From the NCBI RefSeq assembly GCF_001425835.1, contig NZ_LMDP01000001.1:807476-871475 (forward strand): a stretch of DNA of 64,000 nucleotides, read 5' to 3'. This document shows, one piece after another, positions 1 through 7,232 of this stretch. The translations under genes and the position numbers were made by a program. The stretch comes from Afipia sp. Root123D2. Lineage in GTDB: Bacteria > Pseudomonadota > Alphaproteobacteria > Rhizobiales > Xanthobacteraceae. The notes under the pieces are model-generated. The model made no database searches. It was given only the letters and a program-made list of their open reading frames with translations, and was not told where the DNA came from. The first letter of the stretch is position 1. Each line of letters starts with the position of its first letter.

Positions 1-488
1 ATGGCGGGGCGCACTTCGGCGGCGACGGCTGCGCCGGACAGCGAGAGGTCGATGATGCGGCATGGCATCTGGCTGCCGTTTTCCATCTTGAGCACGCCCA
101 TCGGATTGCGCGGTGCGACGCGATCGTGGCGGCGGTCTTCAGGCAGATTGAGAATGTCGCGGTTGGCAAGCCATGTCAGCTGCGCCGCGAGCTTGTCGCG
201 CTTGCGCGGGGTGGCGCCCACCGTCATGGCAAAACCATTGTCGAGCAGGCGGGTGATCTTGCCTTCGACGCGACCGATATGATCGAGGTAAGCCACGACG
301 CGCTCGCCGACATTGCCGATGCCGGGTGCCAGCATGGCGAGTCCGCCGGGCGACATGTTGATGACCTGGCACGGAAATTCACGCCGGTCGGCCAGCATGT
401 AGCGGCCGAGCAAATGGACCTTGACCCGCTGAAACCGGCGCCGCTCCTCGGCGACGGGAAGAACTGATTTTCTTTGCACCAACGCCAT
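1..488 (-). CDS. Tandem PilZ-domain protein (C-terminus beyond window)
   Basis: Translated on the minus strand from the ATG at 488, the frame stays open to base 1, giving 162 visible residues. The first PilZ-like unit (about residues 14-100) begins with EERRRFQRVKVHLLGRY and continues with INMSPGG, the usual RxxxR plus (D/N)xSxxG signature. A second unit begins near residue 126 (EDRRHDRVAPR) and continues with IIDLSLSGA, so two PilZ domains lie in tandem. PilZ domains commonly bind cyclic di-GMP and control motility, adhesion or polysaccharide synthesis. Both arginine motifs are present, so binding is plausible but is inferred. A CtrA-like box lies about 55 bases upstream. The 3' end of the gene is outside the window. 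Confidence 0.85.
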   Translation of the reverse strand, partial: MALVQRKSVLPVAEERRRFQRVKVHLLGRYMLADRREFPCQVINMSPGGLAMLAPGIGNVGERVVAYLDHIGRVEGKITRLLDNGFAMTVGATPRKRDKLAAQLTWLANRDILNLPEDRRHDRVAPRNPMGVLKMENGSQMPCRIIDLSLSGAAVAAEVRPA

Positions 489-540
489 TGCACACCGGCC
501 GACGGGTTTATCGGTAAGGATAAACCATAGGTCGGGTAAG

Positions 541-556
541 GTTAACGGCGCGTTAG
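541..556 (-). promoter_or_regulatory. CtrA-like box upstream of the PilZ gene
   Basis: On the minus strand the sequence reads CTAA-N7-TTAAC, one mismatch from the CtrA consensus TTAA-N7-TTAAC. It sits 53 bases upstream of the PilZ start codon. The assignment rests on motif match alone. Confidence 0.4.
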
Positions 557-583
557 CAATCCGAGCGCGCGGGCGGGAGGCAG

Positions 584-1141
584 CTATCGCAAGCCTTCAT
601 AGACCATGAAGCCGCGCGCGACCGCGAGCTTGCGCAGCGCGCGGGGGCCGAACAGCTTTCGCTCGTGCCCGACATGCCGCCATGACGTCAGCTTGAAATG
701 ATCGACGGTCTGATGACCGCCGTCGAGCGGCGCCAGCAGGCCGGTGAGGCTGAGCGGGGCGTTGGTGCGAGGATTGAACGGCAGCAGCAGCAGTTCGAGA
801 TGAACCAGTGTGCCGTCGGCCGCGGTCGCGGTGATGCCGGCGATTGTCGCCAGCATTTCCTCGGCGACGACGCCGAGAATGTCCTCGATCTCGTGGCGAC
901 TGTCGCCTGCGAACAGCGCCGAAAACCCTTCGCCCTTCACGTCGCGGCCGAGCAGGGCGCAAACCCGGGTTCCCGCCACCCGGAACGGGTAGCCGGCAGC
1001 CGGGTCGTAGGACAGCACGAAGATGTCGCCGAGCAGGTGGCGAACCGGCTCAGGCCCCAGACGGCTGCGATCCGGCGCGGCCGCGCCGCCCCGCGCTTCA
1101 TCCCAATAGGCGAAGAATTCCCGGTTCGATGGATGCTTCAT
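584..1141 (-). CDS. PAS-domain protein (PAS_5/DUF1-like)
   Basis: A 185-residue soluble protein. I took the ATG at 1141 (MKHPSNREFFAYWDEARGG) because this opening, with the aromatic FxYWxxxR pattern and a following P-D-R-x-x-L, is typical of the short single-domain PAS_5 family of alphaproteobacteria. The longer frame to 1249 adds only low-complexity residues. The body has the expected PAS pattern: GDIFVL, then FRVAGTRVCALLGRDVKG, a loop, and a C-terminal beta strand region ending in GLLAPL. No output domain is attached, so it is probably a small sensor or adaptor; the ligand is unknown. The upstream region holds a hairpin-forming palindrome (1230-1249) and a perfect CtrA box (1293-1308). Confidence 0.8.
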   Translation of the reverse strand: MKHPSNREFFAYWDEARGGAAAPDRSRLGPEPVRHLLGDIFVLSYDPAAGYPFRVAGTRVCALLGRDVKGEGFSALFAGDSRHEIEDILGVVAEEMLATIAGITATAADGTLVHLELLLLPFNPRTNAPLSLTGLLAPLDGGHQTVDHFKLTSWRHVGHERKLFGPRALRKLAVARGFMVYEGLR

Positions 1142-1229
1142 GGTGTCCGACCCTGCCCGGGACGTGACGTCTGCGGGACAGAACTGTCCTGCTTTCAGCC
1201 ACGGCGCGGGCCCCTTGTTGTTGTGCGCA

Positions 1230-1249
1230 ATGGACGTTGCAGCGTCCAT
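1230..1249. promoter_or_regulatory. 20-bp inverted repeat upstream of the PAS gene
   Basis: ATGGACG (1230-1236) and CGTCCAT (1243-1249) are perfect inverted repeats around a 6-base spacer. Placed 89 bases before the PAS start codon, this could be an operator or a leader hairpin. No factor can be named. Confidence 0.35.
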
Positions 1250-1292
1250 GCCGAACCGGCCTCCGGGGCGGGGAACTCCCTGTTTTGTCCTG

Positions 1293-1308
1293 TTAACCTT
1301 AAGTTAAC
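1293..1308 (+). promoter_or_regulatory. Perfect CtrA box TTAA-N7-TTAAC
   Basis: TTAA at 1293-1296, seven bases, then TTAAC at 1304-1308 is an exact match to the CtrA consensus. It lies between the PAS gene (minus strand) and the candidate non-coding transcript ending at about 1515 (plus strand), so it could serve either. CtrA is the cell-cycle and motility master regulator of alphaproteobacteria. Confidence 0.5.
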
Positions 1309-1515
1309 CAAGAGCTTGGTGGTTCTGCGGAGGGAGGCTAGGATCATCGCACTCCAAGGTTGCCCGCCGGCCTTCTCCAGGGGACGGCGGATCGAAGTCG
1401 AACAGGTGGCGAAAAACAGTTTGGTCATTGCGCGGGGAGGGGTGGGGATTCGTCCTCGGCGCAAAAAGACCAGTCAAACGAAAGGGAGGGCCTTCAAGCC
1501 CTCCCTTTTTCTTTT
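1309..1515 (+). ncRNA. Candidate small RNA ending at an orphan terminator
   Basis: A strong intrinsic terminator at 1481-1515 points to a plus-strand transcript, yet no convincing plus-strand coding region lies upstream: the neighbour on the left is transcribed leftward from 1141, and the rhomboid gene starts only after the terminator. A short RNA starting just downstream of the CtrA box would explain this. The 5' end is a guess. I do not recognise the sequence as 6S, SRP or another standard RNA. Confidence 0.3.
1481..1515 (+). terminator. Intrinsic terminator without an annotated upstream gene
   Basis: Stem AAAGGGAGGGC (1481-1491), six-base loop, GCCCTCCCTTT, then a T-rich tail to 1515. The stem is perfect. 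Confidence 0.75.
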
Positions 1516-1629
1516 CCACGGCATGCCCGTTCCGCTTGCGCCGAACGGGAAAAGCCGTATCTGGAAGCATCCCGTCCGTTGCCTGATCCCGATCCGGCGG
1601 CTTTTTTCAGCTTTCTGGAATTTCGACCG

Positions 1630-2406
1630 TTGGAATCTCCCCGCGAACCGATCCTGACCATTCCCGGCGCGATGACCGCGCTGCTTGTCATCATGTTCGC
1701 CATTCACGGCGTGCGCGCGCTGCTGCCGCTGGCCGTGGACCAGGAGGTGATCTGGCTGTTCGGCTTCGTGCCCGCGCGCTACGACGCTTCGGTGATGGCC
1801 GGGCAGTTTCCCGGCGGATTCGCCGCCAGCGTCTGGACATTCCTGACCTATTCCTTGCTCCATGCCGACATCAGCCACATCGTCTTCAACATGTTGTGGA
1901 TGCTTCCGTTCGGTAGCGCGCTGGCGCGACGTTTTGGCGCGGTGCGGTTTTTCGTGTTCCTCGCGGTGACGGCGATTGCCGGCGCGCTCGCCCATCTCGC
2001 CACGCATCAGCATGAGGTCGCGCCGATGATCGGCGCCTCCGCCGCAGTTTCCGGCGCGATGGCGGCTGCGATCCGGTTCGCGTTTCAGCGCGGCAGCTTT
2101 CTGTCGCTGCGGCGTGGCGACGCCGAGATGGCAGCCCGCGTGCCGGCGCTGCCGCTGCTGCGCGCCTTGCGCAACGGCCGCGTGCTGGCATTCCTCGGCA
2201 TCTGGTTCGGTCTCAATTTCATCACGGGAATTGGCGCGATCACCATCGGCGGCGCCTCCGCCCAGAGCATTGCGTGGCAGGCTCATGTCGGCGGTTTCAT
2301 CGCTGGACTGTTGCTGTTCTCGCTGTTCGATCCGGTGCCGCGGACGATTCTTCAGGACAACACGGCCGGCGTTGCGCCGCCGCTCGATGGTTCGGACCTG
2401 CGCTGA
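1630..2406 (+). CDS. Rhomboid family intramembrane serine protease
   Basis: A polytopic membrane protein with the rhomboid core: HADISHIVFNMLWML in the second helix (conserved His and Asn), catalytic serine in GASAAVSGAMA, and catalytic histidine in AHVGGFIAGLL. The usual GxSG is GASA here, a tolerated variant. Rhomboids cleave transmembrane substrates within the inner membrane; the substrate is unknown. The start is uncertain. The frame is open from 1360, but a terminator lies inside that stretch. The conserved REPILTIPG before the first helix argues against the ATG at 1669, so I propose the in-frame TTG at 1630 (258 residues). Confidence 0.85.
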   Translation: MESPREPILTIPGAMTALLVIMFAIHGVRALLPLAVDQEVIWLFGFVPARYDASVMAGQFPGGFAASVWTFLTYSLLHADISHIVFNMLWMLPFGSALARRFGAVRFFVFLAVTAIAGALAHLATHQHEVAPMIGASAAVSGAMAAAIRFAFQRGSFLSLRRGDAEMAARVPALPLLRALRNGRVLAFLGIWFGLNFITGIGAITIGGASAQSIAWQAHVGGFIAGLLLFSLFDPVPRTILQDNTAGVAPPLDGSDLR

Positions 2407-2554
2407 TCAGCCCTGCGCTGCGCACCTTGCGGCCCTGCCATATTTGATCCATCATTTCAGAACCAAATCGACGCCAAGTGGTTTTCTTCGAGCTGAAGAC
2501 TCTAAGATGAAGGGCCGCGTCGACTACGGACACGGTCGCTTCCGGGAGGCGACA

Positions 2555-2983
2555 ATGACGGTTCGAGCAATTCTGGACATCAAGGGACATCACATTGTAA
2601 GCGTCGCGCCGGACGTAAAGCTGTCGGCTGCCGTGCGAACGCTCAACGAGCGCCGCATCGGCGCGGTTCTGGTGATGACCGATCACACCGTCGAAGGCAT
2701 CCTGTCGGAGCGCGACATCGTGCGCGTGCTCGGTGAGCGCGGTGCATCGGCGCTCGATGAGCCGGTGCGTGCGGTGATGACGCGCAAGGTCATCACCTGC
2801 AAACAGACCGACACCGCGGCCGCGATCATGGAAATGATGACCACCGGAAAATTCCGTCATCTTCCCGTTGTTGAAAACGGCAAGATCGTCGGGTTGATCT
2901 CGATCGGCGACATCGTGAAGTGGCGCGTCAACGAGTACGAGCGTGAGCAGGAACAGCTCCGCGACTACATCAAGACGGCCTGA
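2555..2983 (+). CDS. Tandem CBS-domain protein
   Basis: A 142-residue protein made almost entirely of two CBS motifs (about residues 8-65 and 72-130): a first unit with ERRIGAVLVM and GILSERDIVRVL, a second with VMTRKVITC, FRHLPVVENGKIVGLISIGD and VKWR. Two CBS units form a Bateman module that typically binds AMP, ATP or other adenylates. With no catalytic domain attached, it is likely a stand-alone energy or nucleotide sensor. GGGAGG at 2544-2549 sits 5 bases before the ATG and fixes the start; the open frame upstream overlaps the rhomboid gene and is not coding. In this group such proteins are often stress-linked, but no stress promoter is visible here. Confidence 0.9.
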   Translation: MTVRAILDIKGHHIVSVAPDVKLSAAVRTLNERRIGAVLVMTDHTVEGILSERDIVRVLGERGASALDEPVRAVMTRKVITCKQTDTAAAIMEMMTTGKFRHLPVVENGKIVGLISIGDIVKWRVNEYEREQEQLRDYIKTA

Positions 2984-3003
2984 CGACCCAGACCGGTCAG
3001 TCC

Positions 3004-3040
3004 TGACTTGGCTGATCGAGACTTGGCTGATCCAGATTTG
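3004..3040. repeat. 15-bp tandem repeat, about 2.4 copies
   Basis: GACTTGGCTGATCGA (3004-3018) is followed directly by GACTTGGCTGATCCA (3019-3033) and a partial third copy GATTTGG. It lies in the gap between the convergent CBS and patatin genes. Confidence 0.6.
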
Positions 3041-3077
3041 GCGCGATTGCGCACCGCGCGCCGTCCGGTACGTCGGG

Positions 3078-4058
3078 TCACGCCGATTGCTGTGCTGGGC
3101 CCGGGGTGTCGCTGCCGACCGGAGCCAGCAGGCTGATTGCTTCCTGGATCGATTCGACGGTGCGCTCCGCAGCGCGCGCACCGTGTTCGATCGCCTCCTC
3201 GGCACGGTGGAAGTCGAACCAGCCGATTCGTCCGACCCGCGGCGAGATCAGAACGTCCGGCGGATCGCCGGCAAGACGCGCGCGCGTGATGCGGTCCTGC
3301 ATGATGTTGAAGGCTTCGACCATCACGGTGGAAATGCCCGGCCGTCCGCCGCCGCCGAAGAATTCGCGCTTCACGGTTTTTTCCGCGGAAAAGAATTTAC
3401 TGAAGCCGCGCTTCTCGACAACGGGCTCGGCGACCGGCTCGCGCTCGTCGTCGGAGGAGCCGTGCGTGGAGATAATGGTGCCGTGGCCGAACACGTCGGT
3501 CGAGACGTTGCAGGCGATGACGATTTCCGCGCCGAGCGCGCGCGCTGCCGATACCGGCACCGGATTGACCATTGCGCCATCGACCAGCCAGCGCCCGCCG
3601 ATCAGCATTGGCGCGAAGATGCCGGGCAGGGCATAGGACGCGCGCATCGCATCGACGAGGCGGCCGTGGGTGATCCAGATTTCGTGGCCGGTTTTGACCT
3701 CGGTGGACACTGCCGCGAATTTCAGCGGCAGATCCTCGATGCGGGTCTTGCCGATCGAAGCGTCGAGCTGCGAAGCGAGCTTGTCGCCGCCGATCAGGCC
3801 CGAGCCGTTGAGGCGAATGTCGAGATAGCTGAAGATGTTTCGCGGCAGCAGACCCTTCGCCCACTCTTCGAGGGTGTCGAGATGACCGGCCGCGTAAGAG
3901 CCGCCGACCACCGCACCGATCGACGTGCCGACCACAATGTCCGGCACGATGCCGTTCGCAAGCAGGGTGCGCAGAATTCCGATATGGGCAAAGCCGCGCG
4001 CTGCACCGCCGCCGAGTGCCAGGCCGATCTTGGGGCGTTGGGTAATCGGTAAGTCCAT
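3078..4058 (-). CDS. Patatin-like phospholipase (RssA/NTE type)
   Basis: A 326-residue protein with all patatin signatures near the N-terminus: oxyanion loop GGGAARGFAHIG, nucleophile elbow GTSIGAVVGG, and the aspartate of the Ser-Asp dyad in DGAMVNPVP (about residue 170). The family hydrolyses acyl ester bonds of phospholipids or related lipids. No signal peptide is present, so it is cytoplasmic or peripheral. The ATG at 4058 is preceded by AGGGAC with good spacing and places the oxyanion loop near the N-terminus as in relatives; the longer frame to 4298 adds an unlikely tail. The C-terminal third, including EREPVAEPVVEKRGFSKFF, is variable. The gene is convergent with the CBS gene. The substrate cannot be told from sequence. 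Confidence 0.9.
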   Translation of the reverse strand: MDLPITQRPKIGLALGGGAARGFAHIGILRTLLANGIVPDIVVGTSIGAVVGGSYAAGHLDTLEEWAKGLLPRNIFSYLDIRLNGSGLIGGDKLASQLDASIGKTRIEDLPLKFAAVSTEVKTGHEIWITHGRLVDAMRASYALPGIFAPMLIGGRWLVDGAMVNPVPVSAARALGAEIVIACNVSTDVFGHGTIISTHGSSDDEREPVAEPVVEKRGFSKFFSAEKTVKREFFGGGGRPGISTVMVEAFNIMQDRITRARLAGDPPDVLISPRVGRIGWFDFHRAEEAIEHGARAAERTVESIQEAISLLAPVGSDTPGPAQQSA

Positions 4059-4360
4059 CTTGTCCCTGTTCGAGCGATTCTGGCCAAATCCGATCAAATT
4101 CTCAAGTAACACACCAGTCTCCTCGACGCAGGGCGGTCTATCGATTTGGATATATGACTCACCTGCTGGCTCATGAAGCCATGGAAAGACGAATGATCCG
4201 TGACGATGTCGGTTATGTCGCCTGCGGTATTTGTAAATTATGACTGAAGCGGGACCAAGAGCCCTAAACGCGGAGGTGCGGGGACGATTTGGCCGCAAAC
4301 CCTGGTATTGGTTTGCTTACAGGCTTGAATTTGCCGCGTTTTCGGTGAAAAACCTCCGCC
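4059..4360. other. Divergent intergenic region
   Basis: 302 bases between the start codons of the patatin gene and the secreted protein. It must hold both promoters. I see no terminator, repeat or recognisable operator, and the short frames here do not look coding. Confidence 0.5.
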
Positions 4361-5422
4361 ATGACAGCCCTCCGACAAGATGGCAGGACGTCGGGACGGC
4401 GCGTGGGCCCACTTACAGGGCTGGCCTGTGTGCTGGCGCTGGTGTGTGCGCTGGTTGCACTGACGCCGCGGGCGGCGTCGGCGCAGCTCTTCGGCGACAA
4501 CCCGCCGCCGGTTCCACCCGCTTCGGTGCCTGAATCCGGAATCCTGACCGGGCCGGCGGTCAGCCTTGCGCCTCCGTCGGGACCCGCAGCGACGCCGTCC
4601 TTGCCGGCTCCGCTGTTGCAGCCGCCGATGGCTCCGGCTGCGCCACAACCTGTGGTCGGCGCCGATCAGGGCGTGCTGTCACTCACGGCGCGGTTCGGCA
4701 AGGACTTGCCGGTCATCACCAGCGGCCTGACATGGCGTATCTATGCGGACAAGCCCAACGCGGCCGGCGCATTCCAACTTGTCCGCGAGGAGCGCAGCGC
4801 GACGCCGAGCATCGTCCTGCCGCCGGGCGGCTATATCGTCTACGTCAATCTCGGTCTCGTGAACGCGGTGCGCCCGATCGTCCTGCATCGCGATACGCTG
4901 CGTGAATCGTTCGAGCTTCCCGCCGGCGGATTGCGGATCGAGGGCCGCGTCGGCGCCACCAAGATTCCGCCCGGCCAGATTTCGTTCTCGATCTACAAGG
5001 GCAGCCAGTTCGAGGTCGGCGAGCGTTCGCCGATTGCGCAGAACATTCCTGCCGGCGATGTCGTGCTGGTGCCGGAGGGGACGTATTACATCATCTCCAA
5101 CTACGGCGACGCCAACTCGATCGTGCGCTCCGACATCCGTGTGCAGGTCGGGAAACTTACCGATGTGACCGTGACTCATCGCGCGGCGGTGATCACCCTC
5201 AAGCTCGTGAGCAACAAAGGCGGCGAGGCGCTCGCCAATACCGCGTGGTCGGTGATCACGCCGGCGGGCGACGTCATCAAGGAATCGATCGGCGCTTTTC
5301 CGCACATGGTGCTGTCGGAAGGTGAGTACCGCGCCATCGCCAAGAACGAAGGCAAGGTCTATCAGCGCGAATTCAATGTTAGCAACGGCGTCGACGGCGA
5401 AGTCGAAGTGCTGGCGCGCTGA
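4361..5422 (+). CDS. Conserved secreted protein of unknown function
   Basis: 353 residues. The N-terminus has a basic stretch, a hydrophobic segment (about residues 17-36) and an AASAQ signal-peptidase site, so it is exported. A proline/alanine-rich linker (about 45-100) follows, and then a beta-rich body with repeated strands such as GLTWRIY, LPPGGYIVYVNLG, VLVPEGTYYIISNYGD and VLSEGEYRAIAKN. The recurring (P/E)GxYxI element suggests three or four related beta-sandwich modules. It resembles conserved hypothetical proteins of Hyphomicrobiales; no enzymatic motif is visible. It probably resides in the periplasm or is attached to the envelope. Confidence 0.8.
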   Translation: MTALRQDGRTSGRRVGPLTGLACVLALVCALVALTPRAASAQLFGDNPPPVPPASVPESGILTGPAVSLAPPSGPAATPSLPAPLLQPPMAPAAPQPVVGADQGVLSLTARFGKDLPVITSGLTWRIYADKPNAAGAFQLVREERSATPSIVLPPGGYIVYVNLGLVNAVRPIVLHRDTLRESFELPAGGLRIEGRVGATKIPPGQISFSIYKGSQFEVGERSPIAQNIPAGDVVLVPEGTYYIISNYGDANSIVRSDIRVQVGKLTDVTVTHRAAVITLKLVSNKGGEALANTAWSVITPAGDVIKESIGAFPHMVLSEGEYRAIAKNEGKVYQREFNVSNGVDGEVEVLAR

Positions 5423-5435
5423 GACATAAGGCGTT

Positions 5436-6005
5436 TTATTCCCCAAATCGCGTGACGATCTCGCTGAGCACCGGACGCGGGCGGTCCTCGACTGGCTGCG
5501 ATGTTTTGCCGATGTGAATGAAGCCGGCGATCTTCTCTTCCGGCCCGAGGCCGAGCGCATGGAGCACGTCGCGGTCGAACGCCATCCATCCGGTGAGCCA
5601 GTTCGCGACATAACCCAGCGCATGGGCGGCGTGGACGATGTTCATGGCGCTGGCGCCTGCCGACATTTCCTGTTCCCACGGCGGCACCTTGGGATGGCTC
5701 GCGGTCCTGCTGACGACGGCAATCACCAGCGGTGCGTGCAAGAAGCGCTTGCCCTCGGCTTCGATCTGGTCCGCCGTCGCGGTGGCGTTCTTTGCCCGGA
5801 ACACTTTCTTGAAAATGCCGCCCGCTTTCGCGCGTGCCTCGCCTTCAAACACGATGAAGCGCCACGGTGCCATCTTGCCGTGATCGGGCACCCGCGCGCC
5901 GATGGTGAGGATGGTGTCGATTTCGGCCGGCGAGGGGCCGGGGCCGGTCATCTCGATAGGCTTCAGCGAACGGCGGGTTTTCAAAAGTTCGAGCGCATCA
6001 GGCAT
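5436..6005 (-). CDS. Nitroreductase family protein (YdjA-like)
   Basis: An FMN-dependent NAD(P)H oxidoreductase of the short single-domain nitroreductase family: LLKTRRSLKPIEM near the start (FMN phosphate binding), PDHGKMAPWRFIVF, HAAHALGYVANWLTGW and the C-terminal FIHIGK. At 189 residues it matches YdjA-type proteins. I chose the second ATG (6005) because family members begin just before the LLxxRRS motif; the ATG six codons upstream has no ribosome-binding site. The physiological substrate is unknown. It is convergent with the secreted-protein gene, 13 bases apart. Confidence 0.88.
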   Translation of the reverse strand: MPDALELLKTRRSLKPIEMTGPGPSPAEIDTILTIGARVPDHGKMAPWRFIVFEGEARAKAGGIFKKVFRAKNATATADQIEAEGKRFLHAPLVIAVVSRTASHPKVPPWEQEMSAGASAMNIVHAAHALGYVANWLTGWMAFDRDVLHALGLGPEEKIAGFIHIGKTSQPVEDRPRPVLSEIVTRFGE

Positions 6006-6101
6006 GTCGTGATCCGGTAGCATGAGAGGGTGCTGTGGTCATATCGGAAGGCGCGGCGCGCGAACAAGGTGCGATAGTTATGAGACCTCTAAACTTGGCG
6101 G

Positions 6102-7196
6102 TCAGTCGCGCCAGATCACGCGGTGGTCGATGTCGGCGAGCGTGCGGCAGCCAGTCAGTGTCATCGCCGCTTCAAGTTCAGCGCGCAACAGTCCCAGCAC
6201 ATGCGCGACCCCGGCCGCGCCGCCGACGGCGAGCCCATGAATGCACGGTTGTCCGATCAGCACCGCGCGTGCGCCGAGCGCCAGCGCTTTCAGTACATCG
6301 GTGCCGCGGCGAATTCCGCCGTCGAGCAAGAGCGGAATGCGACCGGCCACGGCATCCGCCACGCGGGGCAGTGCGTCGATGGTCGCGGGTAGCGTATCGA
6401 GCGTGCGTCCGCCGTGATTGGACACGATCACCGCCGCTGCGCCATGATCGATCGCGGCTTGTGCGTCGGCGGGCGACACGATGCCCTTGAGGACGACAGG
6501 AATTTTTGAAGCCGCTACGAGTGCTTCGATATCGCGCCATGTCGGTGCGCCGTCGAGCATGCCCTTGAACACCGGGCTTTCGCCGGGACCGACCTGCGGC
6601 ATTGGCGGCGGTGTCATGCCGGCGAGATTGACGGCGCTGACGCCGGGCGGGAAGCGGAAGCCCGCGCGCTGCTCGCGGTTGCGGACACCATTCACCGGCG
6701 CATCGACGGTGACGACCAGCGCGCGATAGCCCGCCGCCGCCGCGCGTTCGGCGAGTCCTTGCGTGAATCCGCGGTCGTGCTGAATGTACATCTGGAACCA
6801 CAGCGGTGCGGCGGCGCGGCGCGCGATGTCCTCCAGCAGCACGCTCGCCTGCGTACTGACGACCATTGCGGCGCCGAGCGCCGACGCGCCGACCACGGTG
6901 GCGAACTCGCCGTCCGGATGCACGAGCTTCTGGAACGCAACCGGCGCGACCATGATCGGATGCGGCAATGTCATGCCGAGCAGTTCGACCTGTGTCGTCG
7001 CGCCCGCCATGTCGCGCAGGACGCGGCCTTCAAGACGGATGCGGTCGAACGCCTCGCGATTCCAGCGCATGGTGAGTTCGTCGGCGCCGCCACCCGCGAC
7101 ATAAGACCAAACGCTCTCGCCCACGCGCTTGCGCGCGATCGCTTCATAGTCGGCCAGCGAGACCGTGCCCGGCGGGATGTCGAAACCCGAACTCAT
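6102..7196 (-). CDS. FMN-dependent alpha-hydroxy-acid oxidizing protein
   Basis: 364 residues of the lactate oxidase/glycolate oxidase/LldD TIM-barrel family. Visible signatures are the N-terminal YVAGGGADE, PIMVAPVAF, WFQMYI, VVTVDAPV, the catalytic SNHGGR (His base and Arg substrate ligand) and the FMN phosphate site LLDGGIRRG. It oxidises a 2-hydroxy acid to the 2-keto acid in the cytoplasm, passing electrons from FMN to oxygen or another acceptor. Closest types are lactate 2-monooxygenase/L-lactate oxidase-like proteins, but the substrate cannot be fixed here. It lies 36 bases downstream of thrS on the same strand, so co-transcription is possible. Confidence 0.9.
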   Translation of the reverse strand: MSSGFDIPPGTVSLADYEAIARKRVGESVWSYVAGGGADELTMRWNREAFDRIRLEGRVLRDMAGATTQVELLGMTLPHPIMVAPVAFQKLVHPDGEFATVVGASALGAAMVVSTQASVLLEDIARRAAAPLWFQMYIQHDRGFTQGLAERAAAAGYRALVVTVDAPVNGVRNREQRAGFRFPPGVSAVNLAGMTPPPMPQVGPGESPVFKGMLDGAPTWRDIEALVAASKIPVVLKGIVSPADAQAAIDHGAAAVIVSNHGGRTLDTLPATIDALPRVADAVAGRIPLLLDGGIRRGTDVLKALALGARAVLIGQPCIHGLAVGGAAGVAHVLGLLRAELEAAMTLTGCRTLADIDHRVIWRD

Positions 7197-7232
7197 CTCC
7201 GCGCAGGCCTCCTCATGCGTTGGGCTTGCAGG

